Below, in pieces: positions 39,816 through 51,248 of a stretch of DNA of 64,000 bases; position 1 is the stretch's first letter, and each line of letters starts with the position of its first letter. The position numbers and the translations under genes are program-made. Source of the DNA: Eutreptiella sp. 'Long Island Sound 2002' (lineage: Eukaryota; Euglenozoa; Euglenophyceae; Eutreptiales; Eutreptiaceae); NCBI GenBank assembly GCA_964036045.1, contig OZ038379.1, positions 82,918,562 to 82,982,561 on the forward strand. The letters run 5' to 3'. Under the pieces are notes generated by a model that saw only the letters and a program-made list of their open reading frames with translations, was not told the DNA's origin and ran no database searches.

Positions 39816-41965
39816 TCATGGTTGGTAGAACAGGAGTTTGAGGAGATGGGCTTGGTCTGTTGGGGGCAGGGTTGCCGCATGCTGCAGGTATTTGTGGGTG
39901 CGGTATGTGAGCTGCTCCGCCGTCTTGGCAACGGCCGTCCGCTGCATGTGCGCTGCCGTGGCCTGAGGTTCCTCCCCGTGCGTGCGTAGCAAGGTGTAGA
40001 CGGCAGTGGGGACGAGTCCCCTGCGGACCGTCTCGAGCACCTCCGTCTGCTTGAGGACGGTGGTGAGTTGCTGGGTCGCCGGGGACTGCGTCAGCCATCC
40101 GGCGTGCTGTGCGATGGTGTGGGCTGGGTTTCAGTCTCTGAGGGTGTCCAGTCCTCTATACAGGGGGCACGCCTTGAAGTGGTCCCATGTTTCTACTTCC
40201 GCGTGGCTGCAGATGCATTTGGTGTATCCTGCGGGGACGTGGATCGAGCGGCGCGCATACCATCGGTGGTATCGGGTGAGGAGGGGAAGCTGTTCGAGGG
40301 TGAGTTGGAGTCGGGGCTTTTGTAGGTGTGCTGGGAGGCTATCCGGGCGCAGGGCGGAGTAGTAGAGGGGGGTGTGGGCGGAGTCTTCGAGGCGTCGGAG
40401 GAGTTCGGTGTTCCCTGTGTTGCCAAGTGTGGTGGCCAGTTGCTTGATGGGTGTGGGGTAGTGGTACTGCTTGTCTCGATCCGTGTACGGCGTGTCCTCG
40501 GGCATCCATTGGGGGGGCTGTTTGGCCGGGGGTATCGGGGGCAGGTGCTGCAGGTGGCTGTGGTGTGGGGTGTCCAGTCGCACGCGTGAGAGCCCTGGGG
40601 TGTGGTTGGTGTTCTGGTGTTTGGCCTGCGTGTCTGCGCGTCCATTGCCGTATGCGTAGCGGTGTGACTCCTGCTTGACGATGTGTAGGGCGTCCTGGGG
40701 GTGCATGCCCTTGAAGGCCATCCATAGTCCAAACGCTTGTGTGGTGAGGCCGGACTCGAGTGCTTTGTGGAGGGGCAGGTCCGCAAGGCGCCTGGTGAGG
40801 TGGATGTAGACCGTGGTGTCCACGACTACCCAGATGTTGCGGGGCCGGATCGTCGTGGGTGGCGGTGTTGCGGTGACGGCATCTGCCATGGTGCGCAGTT
40901 CGCCGTGGGAGGACGCCCCAAAGATGGTGGCACCGGTGTGGTGTTCCATGTGGAGGCCGGCCGCGTCTCGGGTGATGCGCACGGAGGCGCAACCGACCGT
41001 GGGGGTGCGTTGCTGGGTGCCGGATGCGTCAGTGAAGTAGATGATGTTGGTGTCGCTGGGTATGGGTAGGCGGGCGATTGCTGTGGGGTGATTGACGTAG
41101 GTGGGGTTCCCCTCGGCGGTTCTGGCGGTGATTTGCGTGGGTTGCAGTAGTGGCGCTGCATAGACGCCTATCCCCTGGGTGATGATGGCCTGGGCTCGTG
41201 GGGTGAGGCGGAGGAGGCCCCTGTCTGGGCGCCCCTGGGTGATATACGCGTACATCAGGTGGAAGAGGTATCCCGTATTGGGGTGGAACTTCTGGCACGT
41301 GATGGTCTGTCGCCGCTTCTTGTCGTCTTTGTCGCCGCGGAGGGTGGGGCATTTCTGCTGTAGGGGGCGCATGGGTGCCTCCTGAGGTCCTGCGCGGTGT
41401 GGGTCGCACCGGTCGTACTCTATGGCTACGCTGTCCGGGTCTGCCCGCTCGTTGGTGAGCGTCCATGTTGCCGTGGGTGTTCGGGTCCGGGCTACGTGCC
41501 CCGGGTGGTCTGGGGGTACCGTGTGAAACCAGGGGGAGAGCCATGCCTGCTGGTCGGCGGTGGCGGCGGCGGTGGGGGTGCGGTAGTGGGTGGGGATGAG
41601 GTGCAGCAGGGGCCACGGAGTGTCGAGGGCTGCCGGGCCGCAGTGCCAGCACGTGCGTGGTATGCCCTGGTCACTGTGTCTGACTGGTGGTACATCGGTC
41701 TCCGGTGCATTGTGTTTGGGGATCGACCAGGGGGCATGGTGTCCCTGGACAGTGCGGGTAGCATGTTTGTGGCCGTTTGGTGCTAGTAGCAGGAGGGTGG
41801 GTGGTGTCCAGCCTTCGGCTGACAGGGTGGGCTCCCCTTGCGTCGGTCTCGTGCTCGCTCGGGCGGGGCCAGGGGTGCTGGCGCTGGAAGGCTGTGTACG
41901 CCGTGTCGATGTCCTTGGGCCCCGGCATGTCGCGCCCTGCCTTCGTAGCACATGCGCGGAGGTAC
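39816..41965 (-). pseudogene. RNase H domain and C-terminal region of LINE pol
   Basis: The frame is open from the truncated 5' edge (41965) to a TGA at 40131 (expected Trp) and then continues in frame to 39816. RNase H motifs: YFTDASGTQQ (Asp) at about 41040, SHGELRTMADAV (Glu) at about 40905, VVVDTTVYIHL (Asp) at about 40823 and HRYAYGNGRADTQAKHQ (Asp) at about 40660. Downstream, CICSHAEVETWDHFKACPLY at 40214-40155 is a CX1C...H...C zinc-like motif typical of non-LTR pol C-termini. It would remove RNA from the hybrid after reverse transcription. RT is missing, so it is inactive alone. Confidence 0.75.
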
Positions 41966-41980
41966 GGGTCATGGATCACA
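41966..41980 (+). repeat. 15 bp target duplication of the LINE, right copy
   Basis: Exact repeat of 33498-33512. It re-enters the A1 pol frame in phase (VMDH on both sides). Confidence 0.92.
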
Positions 41981-44444
41981 TCGCGGACCAATACGATGGT
42001 CCGGTTGGGTCGGACCCACCAACGTGGGGTTTTCCAAGAGTGGGAACCGGTAGCGACGAGCACCAGCCCGAGGCGGCAAATTTTCGAAGATTATCGGTGG
42101 GAATCGCGACCCACGACAATGAAGACGGCATATCCGACGAGGAGAAGTCGGACTCGGACCCAGAAGAGGCCTATACCGCAGTGCGGTCGGTTGTATCGAT
42201 ACCGAAGCAAGCGGCTGAAGAGGCTCAGGAGAACCCAAAGGTCGCCGAGCTGAAGGAGAGGCTGATCAATGCCTATCCGCGGCTATTCAGTGGCGTCGCC
42301 AACAAGAACCCTCCAGATCGTGGGAGGTTTGGCACAGCGAGGATCAAGCTGAAGCCGAACCCCAAGATCTATCGTCATCGGGAGTACCAACTTCAGGGCA
42401 ATCGGGCCGAGGCCATGAAGAAGCTGTTGGCCGAGTTCAGTGAGCGGGGATGGATCGAACCCTCCGACAGTGAGTGGGCCAGCCCAGCCTTCATCGTGCC
42501 CAAAAAGGAAAAGGGCGAGTGGAGGTTGGTGGTTGATTACAGAGGTTTGAACGAGCAGACCGAGCACGACTCGTACTCGCTTCCCCTGATCGACTCCATC
42601 CTCCAAAAACCACAGAAAAAGCGGATTTTCACGGTGTTAGACCTGAAACACGGCTATCACCAGATGCCGCTACACCCGGACTCCAGGCCCTGCACAGCGA
42701 TGTCGACGCCGCTGGGGCCCATGCAGTGGAAAGTGGTGCCTATGGGCGCCAAGAATGGCAACGCCGCTTTCCAGCGCATGATGGAGGACCTGCTCGGTCC
42801 TGTCCGGGACTGTGCCGACCCCTTCGTGGATGACATCATCATGGGGTCCGGCACGGAGAACATGACTGAGGATGAGCTCATCGAAGCGCATGAAAGGGAT
42901 CTGCGCCGAGTGCTCAGCGAGCTGGACAAGCACAACATGGTGTGCAAGCCCACCAAAGCCTCACTCTTCGTGAAGGAAGTGGAGTTCGCGGGTCACGTGG
43001 TTGGTCACGGGCAACGCCGTCCCATGCCTGGGAAGCTGGCGTCCCTGCACCATTGGGAGAAGCCCCAGACCATCAGTGAACTCCGGTCCTTCATTAGGTT
43101 CTGCAATTACTATTCGGGCTATGTCCGGATGTATGCAGAACTCTCGGGGCCGCTGCACAAGATGCTGCAGGTGGGGAAGTTCGATGGCCGGAAGGGGAGC
43201 AAGAAGAAGCTTGCCTGGACCCCTGAGGCCAAAGATGCGTTCAACCGCCTGAAGGAGAGACTCCTGGGGCAGCTGGGGTTATTCTTGGTGGACCCAGACA
43301 GGGGATTCGTGCTGCGGACGGACGCCTCGGACTATGCTGTGGGGGCAGTCCTCGAGCAGATCCGGGACGACGGGTCACACGTACCCGTGGCATTTTGGAG
43401 CCGGATCCTGGCCGAGGGCCAACGCCGGACCTGGACCGCGAGGGAGAAGGAGACGTACGCCATTGTCTGTGCGCTCAGGAAGTGGTCTCGCCACATCAGA
43501 TTGCAATCGGTGGTGGTTTGTACGGACCATCAGTCCTTGCAGAGCTGGCACAAGGAGCACGTCGACACCCCCTCGGGACCGGCGGCAAGGAGGGCCCGGT
43601 GGCACGAGACGTTCGCCAAGTTCGACCTCAGCGTCGTATACGTCCCGGGAAAGGACAACACTGTGGCAGATTTCCTCAGTCGATGGGCCTACCCCGCGGG
43701 CAAGGCTGGGATGGACATATCCAGCCATGGAGACGCCGAGGAGACCCAGGAGGCCAAGCGCATCATCGAGATGGAGAAGGCCATGGAGCAAGAGGGGGTC
43801 AAGTGCTTTGTGGTAATGGCAAACCGTACGGACCTGGCCAAGTTCCGGGGCACCCGCGTCCAAGCTATTCGAGAGGAAACCCTCGAGCAATGGATGGTGG
43901 CCCCTGTAGAGCTAGTCAGGTCGGTGCTCACAGAGGACTGGTCGGATGACTACGCGGCATCCGAGCACTGGAGCAAGTATTGGAATGCCGTGAGCGCCCC
44001 GTCGGACGACGAGTGGCCTGAGGGCTTGACCGAGGATGGGGACAAACTGTTCCTCAAGGACAAGCTACTGGTCCCTGAGAACCGAGTGGATGAGCTCATT
44101 GACCACTGGCACAACGCCCAGCTCATGCATCCTGGTCGAGACAAGATGCAGCAGGACCTGGAGTGGCGTTTCAAGTTTCCTCCTGGGTACTACGCCATCC
44201 TGGATAGGTACTGCAGCGACTGTGCTGTGTGTCGGGCCACGAAGAGTCCAGACCACTCCACATACGGCTATACCGGAGGCCCCTATGCGGTCTGTGGCCA
44301 TGGATGTATTCGCCATGCCTGAGGTCACCGTGGAAGGAGAGACCTACGACTGTGTCATCCTGGCGGTGGATAGGCACAGTGGGTATATCGTGGCGGTCCC
44401 TGGCAAGAAGTCCAAGAAGAAGGACAAGAAGGACAAGCATGGAG
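41981..44444 (+). pseudogene. RT, RNase H and truncated integrase of A1
   Basis: Open from the LINE junction to a stop at 44320. RT motifs: WRLVVDYRGLNEQ, FTVLDLKHGYHQMPL (catalytic Asp) and DPFVDDIIMGS (YxDD box as FVDD, about 42820-42850). RNase H motifs: VLRTDASDYAVGAV, REKETYAIVCALRKW, VVCTDHQSLQS and VYVPGKDNTVADFLSRW. The integrase zinc module HHCC is present (HWHNAQLMHPGRDK to CSDCAVC, about 44104-44235). A frameshift near 44250-44290 moves the core (MDVFAMPEVTVEGETYDCV) into another frame. The core then runs straight into the 3' LTR at 44445 after a Lys-rich segment (GKKSKKKDKKDKHG). The second Asp and the Glu of integrase are absent, so this copy cannot integrate on its own. Confidence 0.9.
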
Positions 44445-46810
44445 TGAAGCCGGTTCGGACCCCCGTGGCCATCTTGGGGTCACTTGGGGTGTGTATCTAT
44501 GTGCCGGCAAGCCGCCATTGGCTGATAGCATACTCTCCCATCCACCTGACCTAACCTGATGTGATAGTGTGATAGGTTTGGCCATTCCGGCTATGAGCGG
44601 CCATATTCAGTACTGAGGCGCCGCCAGCGGAGATCTATATATCAGAATATCAGGAATCAACAGGGTTTTTTTATCATAATGTTTCCGTAATTTTTCAGCC
44701 TTCCGTTCTGATGGTCAATGTATCGGCGACCGTCAGTTGGCTCGCCATTTTGCGGTAACCGAATGGTTAACTGTTATTTACAGTTATTTTGGCGGAAATC
44801 CGAATGAAGGGTCAGATTTCATCAGTAAAGGCTTCAATGCTTCCGCAATTTTCATATTATACACTCGCAAAATTAATCCGATTCTTTCAGACTTTCAGAA
44901 TCAGATTTTCGACTTCGACATCGCCGCACTCGATATGACGAATCTCGAGTGGTCCGACATTTTTCCCCGATCACGAATCAACCTTCCTTTTGTTATGCCC
45001 TTCGTTTCGCTTAGAGATATAGGCGAAACAAAGTTGATTCGTGAGGCCACTTTGAAAGATCATATCTCAGGCTCACCGCGAGTAGTCCCAATTTCGAGAA
45101 TCGGGTTAGAACCGCATTGGTCTCAACTTAATTTGTGGAGCATCAAACGCCTATGGGTTGTACACTTGCCCGGTATAGTAAGGGATAATGGTCAAGAGGG
45201 TAGAAAGTGATATATAACTCTTGGACCGTGCAACCGAATATTTTAATGCGACTTTCGAGTGTACCGCATGAGTGTTGGGGTTGCATAGCAATTTTCATTG
45301 GGTTCCTACGTATTTTTAACGTGAAGTTATGTCCATGGAGGGTCATGGCATATCATGGTGGAAGTCACTCTTCAGGGTATGTGTTATATGTATGTTATGT
45401 GCTTCGATATGCTCACGCCCATGTTATATATCTCCGTTTGTAAGAAAATATATGGAGTCATACGTGGCAAGGGCTTCGCCGATGTCCCATTTGTGAACTC
45501 TGTAGCGCTAGACTAAGTCTACCGCTCATATAGTGCATGTGGGAGGGCTTACAGAGCGACCCACAAGCGCCAATATTAATTTTCCCATTTTCCTGGTGCG
45601 TGTTGGGAGGAGGTTCGAAGGTGTCCTTATGCGTCCATATGGGGATCCAAGTGGGGGGATTGTTTGCAAATGGTCTCATACAATCGTGCTTTGAGTCATA
45701 GGTTGACACCATGGGTGAGCGAAGTTATATACTATTGTAATTATCTTGAATTTGGCATTATTTGCATGTTTTTGAATTCATTTTATGCTCATTTTTGTGT
45801 TTTATGTGCTCAACTGGTCGGCTAACAGTAAAGTGCCTAGAGATCTGTGAACTATGGTATGTTGCTTATCTGTTGGCATATGCTTCGGTGTTGTACCTCA
45901 CCATATGCTGGATCACATGGTCTCTTTGGCTTGACACACGAGGCCTCACAAAATTAGGTCTCAAACTCATGAGCTGACTTATGAAGCATGTCATGTACAT
46001 AACCGGAGGGGTTTTGGAGCCAATGATGGGATATTCTTTGGCATGGATCTTTGGTCTATGTCATCCTTGTATACTACTTTCCGGTTTGACACATGCATGG
46101 AGCATTTGAATATTTGCCGTATGCATTTTTGAGTATATAATTGAATTTTGGGCATTATAGTGTGATTTGCCTGATTTTGCCATGTTGTGAGGTCATTTTC
46201 ATGGGGCAGTTCTCCAAGCCCATTTGACTCCAAGTCCAACCAAGGTTTTGTCAGGGTAGGGCATGGTCCTGAGTACCACACTAGGCCATGACACGTCACC
46301 TCCTCCATTGGGCTAGGATTTAGAGGCTTGGGGGTGAACACATTTTTGGGGTTTATGTAGTTACTTTTGACACATGGCATTCAGCCATCCCATTTGACCT
46401 GGTTCAGGGCAATATGTTGGTGAGTCAAGGGAAGGTCTTGAGTCCAGGGAATGAGGGGTTTATGGCTGTGAATGTGCATGTTTACCTCTTTCCCCAACTT
46501 TGCTTCATATGTGTTCATATGCCACTTTCAGGGCTTTCCTCTTTGGTGCAATTCTTGTACATGCCCGCCACCGTGAGACGACCGGTGTGCTGAACGGAAG
46601 CCCGCAGTGTGGATTGGATTGTGGATTGGGTTATTGCTGTATTTGTGGGATCTGGGTGCTGTTCAGGGTTGAAGGAGGATTACATTTTCTATATTTTTGG
46701 ATTTTGGAATCTGGAATTTGAAGATTGCAATCGCTGATCCGGAATAAATCAGCAGGGGTAACAGGCGGAAGGGGCACAGCGGGGGCCGGTCCTGGTAGGG
46801 ACGTTCTCTA
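44445..46810 (+). repeat. 3' LTR of A1
   Basis: 2366 bp, begins TGAAGCCGGTTCGGACC and ends GACGTTCTCTA. It is followed by CCTC, the second target duplication, and by 184 bp array sequence. It lacks the gag ATG (ATT at the equivalent of 28871). The tract before it is rich in AAG/GAC codons, not a clean polypurine run. Confidence 0.9.
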
Positions 46811-47156
46811 CCTCACAGGGCACTAGGGACAAACTTGATCAATTTGAAATCTCGTGAGACCATGATGACATCATCGAAATGACCGTTTATGGCCCAAAAG
46901 TGGCAAAAATGGGCAAAAATGGTCGTCTTTTGGGTTTATCTGGACATCCGGTAATGCAATCGACGTGATTTCAATACAGCAACTAGATAACGTCGTATTC
47001 TACCGGTTGCGCTATCTAAATCGGGGTAGATGCGCACAGATTTGGCACAAATCACCAAAACCTCGTGAAAGTTGGGTTGCGGCAGGCCCTAAATCGCCAT
47101 CGCGCAAGTTTTTGGACGGTTCAGTGACGGGATTCCGGTACCTCATAAATTCCTAG
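46811..47156 (+). other. Continuation of the 184 bp repeat, then unassigned
   Basis: 46811-46850 continues the array (CCTCACAGGGCACTAGGGAC, then GATCAATTTGAAATC). It then drifts into sequence with only weak resemblance (GGCCCAAAAGTGGCAAAAAT). From about 46950 nothing is recognised. A 63-codon frame at 46965-47156 has no support. Confidence 0.5.
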
Positions 47157-48511
47157 GTGTATGTCCTTCATTTGGACCATGGTGACAGACCAGAACCTGT
47201 ACCGCTGGAGCAGTCTCAGCACACGTCAGGCTACCTGAGGGTATGCAAAAAGGAGCCCTCTGCCATGATAATCGCCTCCAAAACAGAGAACTATCAGCTC
47301 CTTGGCGGTGTCCTAGAACCAGATCCAGAGGAGTTGGGATACTACCAGGGAAGACCTGTACGTGGAGTTGTTCGCCAGTGAAAAGCAGCAAGTCCTCGAC
47401 CTCGACTGCAGCAAAGAACTAAATTACTGCTACAAAATTTACTGGCCCTCTTTCGGGATGGCCTGCGGAAACCCCACTTTCAATGAACTGGGGAAGGTAC
47501 TGACCAAGGTGGCCCTCGAATTTTCCTGTCTGGTCCTGTGTTCCCCCGATTGGGGAGCCCATGGGAAAACCGAGTACTGGCGTACTCTGTTGAGGAAGCT
47601 GACGCCGACCTCCAACCAGCTGCTTGACGACGCCATCTACGTGTCTCTGGGCAGTAAGACGCCTATTTGGAATCCAGGATGGGGGAGTATGCTAAGCGTT
47701 CTGGACGGGAGCCTGGCCCCAGTATCTAGAAGAGATCTGAACCCTACTATTGTCCAGGAAATTCAACGCGAGAGCATCGGTTGCACGGTGGACGTCCTAA
47801 AACACCGGCTCCGGCCTCGAGACGCAGTGGAGACTACTCGTGGGGGAGACGACTATTTCGTGTTGGATGCTGCTGCCCCCCACACCCCCTGCCATGTACC
47901 CAATGCTGATGTAGTCTCAGAGTGTGGGCTATCCAAGGTACCCAGCTCTATACACTATGATGACGAAGCCAACCATGTCACCTTCTTCGTCCAGAATCGT
48001 GTGGACGAACTGGAGAACGCCGAGTACCCTACCCAACAAGAAGCCCCTTTTCTCCATGAGGGCAGAGGAGCCATTGCACGGGGGGTTGGACCCCCGATCG
48101 TGACTGAGAGAGTCTGTGGACTCCAAGAGAAAAGCCGTCGCAAAATTGCTGTGCTAAGCGAGGCCTACCCGCAGGTCATGGCCGTTGAAGCAAGGGTGCA
48201 TGAGAGATGTTTCCCCGCTTAAGGAGGACCTTGAACGCAAGATAACCACCTGCCAACGAGAGGTGGACTTGAAGCTCGTGAAGAGTGTGTGGGGCGCCCA
48301 TGTGAGGACCCCCGACGAAGATGGATTCCCAGCAGAACGCGAAAGCCGACCCCCTGGCGCGTGCCTATGCTGCAACCGACCACCAGAGACGGTGGAACGG
48401 GACCTACTATACGCCTATCAAGGGCTGAAGGACTCCGCTGAGGACACCAATTTAGTGGAGGACCACCTCCTTGCCTGTATACACCAAGAGGCAAGAGTAA
48501 AAAAGAATCAC
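47157..48511 (+). pseudogene. LFAS-type domain region of a diverged B relative (D)
   Basis: A protease-end-like frame (47157-47381) is followed one frame over by YVELFASEKQQVLDLDCSKE at 47354-47413, then GMACGNPTFNELGKVLTKVA and VLCSPDWGAHGKTEYWRTLL. The same motifs are at 54611-54840 in B4 (VELFASQQQHIMQLYC, CTPDWGCSGEHAYWRRML). Residues after this differ strongly from B4, so it is a separate lineage. The 286-codon frame 47362-48222 stays open, then shifts frame to 48185-48511 (Cys pair ACLCCNRPPETV). The B4 LTR cuts it at 48512, so RT and later genes are missing. Confidence 0.7.
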
Positions 48512-49208
48512 TGCCATGTCTTTCTTGGAGGTCTTGATCCAGGCCAAGCCACCCCTAAAACCCCCCTTTTTTTTAATGCGGAGGCTTACTTAAGCATTTT
48601 TATCTCTCTTTGAAAGCTTAAAGTACACTTTGTCAAAGTAACTAGGGTTATAACCCTAGCCCCCCAATGAAGTTCATCCCTATTACTCAACTGAGCGGAG
48701 GTATCTTCCTTCATGGAGGTTATACCGAAAGAAAGTAGGCATTTCATGCCTAAGGACTTGTAGGTTAAGCCTAGTGGTCCCCCACCTCACGACCCCTCTA
48801 CTCAACTAATTCTACCACTTGTTGTGGTTCAACTTTTTAACTGTTTCAGAATTCAGTTGCGTGGCCAAGTTATATTCTGTGTCTGGCCTAACTCCTTTGC
48901 CCCACATTTCTAACCAACTCCGTTTCATGCAAAAGAGTGGACATGAATTGCTTGATGCTGACCTGGAGGCCAGAGTCATGCCAGCTTTGTCAAAACATCA
49001 TTTGTTTTATCCATTTGTGATTGAATCTTCGTAGTTATGCCTGCTTTGTCTATCTGTAGCCCTTCTGTGATACACTGGATTTCAAAACTATTCATTGCCT
49101 GTATTCACATCCGGTTCTTGCTGTACTTGCTGCCTTCGTTCTGTTTTCCAACACCAAAACCTGCAGGATTACATCAAGGCTATTAGGGCACTACCCAAGG
49201 ACATCTTT
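48512..49208 (+). repeat. 5' LTR of B4 (697 bp)
   Basis: Matches the B1 3' LTR (18069-18760), begins TGCCATGTCTTTCTTGGAGG and ends AAGGACATCTTT. One notable indel is in the T-run near 48568. The PBS follows directly. Confidence 0.88.
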
Positions 49209-49209
49209 C

Positions 49210-49222
49210 GGGTAGCAGAGGC
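49210..49222 (+). other. Primer-binding site of B4
   Basis: GGGTAGCAGAGGC, one base different from the A1 PBS, complementary to the 3' end of initiator-Met tRNA except at the first base. It lies one base after the LTR. Confidence 0.75.
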
Positions 49223-49646
49223 AACCCTTGAGAACCTTTTGAACTAACTCTGAGAAGTACACGAGTCAAACCCAGCAAACAACCCGTCCACCCCATCAGT
49301 ACAACTGTCCGCCAGGAATTGGCCAATTCGGAGTGTACAAGTACAACTGGGCAGCAGTGGGTCCATCACAATGAGTGAGCCCAAGATCAGAGTTGCCTCT
49401 GGGTCCCGAGAAGATCCAGTTCACGGAAGGGCCGAACAAGAAGCGCCCAGAGAAATACCAATACCCTTAACCAGTGAGGCCTTAGCGGCCCGTGATGACA
49501 GCGTGTAGCACCTTCGCCGAAGAGTTGCTGTCTCCATCTCCCGTTCAGCCTGCCCTGCATCTTCGTCTGCGGTAGTTGTAGGCTCTGAGGAGCAAGACAA
49601 ACTGAGAAGGAGAATGGACGAGTATCTGCTCCACGAAGAGTACTAC

Positions 49647-49981
49647 TGATGCAGTAGCGGGAGCGTCTCCCCAGCGCGACCGCAGAAGTCTCTGCAGCCG
49701 CAAAAATGACCTCAGCAGAGGCGTAAACCCAGAGTGGGAAATAGCGATTTTTATAGTTAATTTTATAGATTTTGTAGACCATGTAGCCAGGACTAATCCT
49801 GCCATGCGGCAAAAATCCTGGAAAGATTTGTATAAAAAGTGGTCAAATGGACTCCCAAAGCGATCGGGATCGAGAAGATAACACCGCTGACCGGAGTCAT
49901 GGTTGAAGCCTGATTTTTGTGCTCTGTTGCATTTTCAGGGTCTTCAAGGGCCAACGCGGCGGGCCCCCACCCTACCGCTTC
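49647..49981 (+). repeat. 5' LTR of the TRIM (335 bp)
   Basis: Differs from the 3' LTR (372 bp) by scattered substitutions and by lacking ~38 bp present there at about 52011-52050 (CGCAATAATTTAATC and beyond). The indel arose in one LTR after insertion. Confidence 0.88.
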
Positions 49982-50017
49982 CAAATCTTTCCACAATACT
50001 GCCGCACGCCGCGCAGC

Positions 50018-50280
50018 AGAGAACGGCCGCCAGCCGCTCACGAGGAGAACGGCCGCCAGCCGCTCACAAGGAGAACGGCCGCCAGCCGCTCAAGAGGAGA
50101 CGGCCGCTAGCCGTTCAAAAAGAGACGGCCAACAGCCGCTCAGGGGGAGATGGCCACCAGCCGTTGAGAAGGAGACAGCCGCCAGCTGCTCAAGTGGAGA
50201 CGGCCGCCAGCCGTTGAGAAGGAGACAGCCGCCAGCTGCTCAAGTGGAGACGGCTGCCAGCCGTTGAGAACGCCGCGGCC
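50018..50280 (+). repeat. 25-26 bp minisatellite in the TRIM
   Basis: About ten units of the form ACGGCCGCCAGCCGCTCA plus a GAGGAGA-like linker. The first units are 26 bp, later ones 25 bp, so the reading frame rotates. It encodes a Gln/Arg/Pro/Ala-rich repeat in frames 49903-50267. Degenerate copies continue to about 50430. Confidence 0.85.
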
Positions 50281-50618
50281 GCCCGCCGCTCAAGACAAGA
50301 CAGCGTCAAGCCGTCTGCGCCAAGGAGGACGGCCATCAGCCGTTTGCGGTGGAAGAGTCAGAGGACAGCTGTCAGCTGCCCGCAGTGAAGGAGTGAGAGG
50401 ACGGCCAACAGCCGTTTGTTAAAAGAAGAGATGCTACAATGAGCAGCTCATCGGACTGGGGATCTATCAGTCAAAAAGCAAACTCGCCGTGGAGTTCGGG
50501 CAGCAGCAAGCCTGAAGGTCATCATGACATCAAGTTTCCCGACGGCACGGAATGGAGCTCGAGCAAGTTCTCAACCCCTGTCACGAGTGAACGATGAACA
50601 AAAGCCAAGACCCCAGCG

Positions 50619-51248
50619 ATGCCAGCCAGAGGACAAGATCGGTGGTACCAACCGGCCTATCCAAGTCCAAGTGACCCTTGGCAGCAGCAAAACGAAGAAC
50701 CGCGTGCCACCAGAGGAATGCAGGAGCCCCGAACAAGGCAAGCGGATCTGCGGGAGAAGGAGAGACATGCAGCCATGGGTCCGCGGCAGCAAGTGCCTGC
50801 AGACTCACCAAGGCGGCAACTGGCCTTTGAGAGCGCCAGACACCAGGGTCAGCGAAGAGCGGCACACCAACCGCAACTCGAGCAAAGGACGGCAAGGGGA
50901 TCCACGGCCGGGCAGCAACGAGGCTACCGACCTCACCATGGTGACGGGCGCCAAGATCGTACCAGGAGTGCGTCGTGGAGGAGTCAAACGAACCGGCAGC
51001 ATGATCCTTTGACAGCACGAGCGGCACCGAATGAACAGGCAGCGCAGCCAATGGAAGAGCGAATCAAGAGACTAGAGGAGATGGTCCTCCTTCGAGTACC
51101 CGCACTGGAGGCGGAGGTCGAACGCCTGAAGGGCGTTCTCAAGCTTCGAACGGAACAAACGGCAGGACCAACGACATGGACATCCAAGCAACAGATGACC
51201 ACGAGCAGTCAAACGCCTAGTCCGAGCAGTCGCCAATGGCGGGGTTAA
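50619..51248 (+). CDS. TRIM coiled-coil ORF, 209 aa
   Basis: Gln/Arg-rich N-terminal three quarters, then a clear heptad-repeat coiled coil: MEERIKRLEEMVLLRVPALE and AEVERLKGVLKLR at about 51051-51150, with Leu/Val at a and d positions. The tail is Ser/Thr/Gln-rich. A Gag-like, RNA-binding or multimerising role is plausible for a non-autonomous element, but there is no zinc knuckle or capsid motif. The start is uncertain because upstream frames over the minisatellite are open too. Confidence 0.45.
   Translation: MPARGQDRWYQPAYPSPSDPWQQQNEEPRATRGMQEPRTRQADLREKERHAAMGPRQQVPADSPRRQLAFESARHQGQRRAAHQPQLEQRTARGSTAGQQRGYRPHHGDGRQDRTRSASWRSQTNRQHDPLTARAAPNEQAAQPMEERIKRLEEMVLLRVPALEAEVERLKGVLKLRTEQTAGPTTWTSKQQMTTSSQTPSPSSRQWRG

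Larger units (their letters stand above)
33513..41965 (-). mobile_element. LINE-like element nested antisense in A1 (8.45 kb, 5' truncated)
   Basis: The insert lies exactly between the two 15 bp duplications and is much more GC-rich than A1. On its minus strand it runs from a partial pol (RNase H) at the right, through Pro/Thr/His-rich frames, to a G/T-rich tail at the left. The outermost 3' bases read ACCTACCTCCCTACC rather than poly(A); a T-run on the plus strand (poly A on the element strand) occurs internally at about 34330-34380. No RT or endonuclease is present, so the element is 5' truncated or belongs to a group with an unusual gene order. LINE assignment is an inference from the duplication length, truncation and RNase H. 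Confidence 0.75.
26592..46810 (+). mobile_element. LTR retrotransposon A1 with nested LINE (20.2 kb)
   Basis: Two ~2.36 kb LTRs (26592-28956, 44445-46810) flank gag, protease, LFAS-type domain, RT, RNase H and a truncated integrase. The last four bases before the element, CCTC (26588-26591), are repeated at 46811-46814. Together with the flanks they rebuild a unit of the 184 bp array, so CCTC is the target duplication. Without the 8.45 kb LINE and its 15 bp duplication the element is about 11.75 kb. Both LTRs begin TGAAGC and end in TA rather than the usual CA. It is Gypsy-like by RT; no chromodomain remains. Confidence 0.9.
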
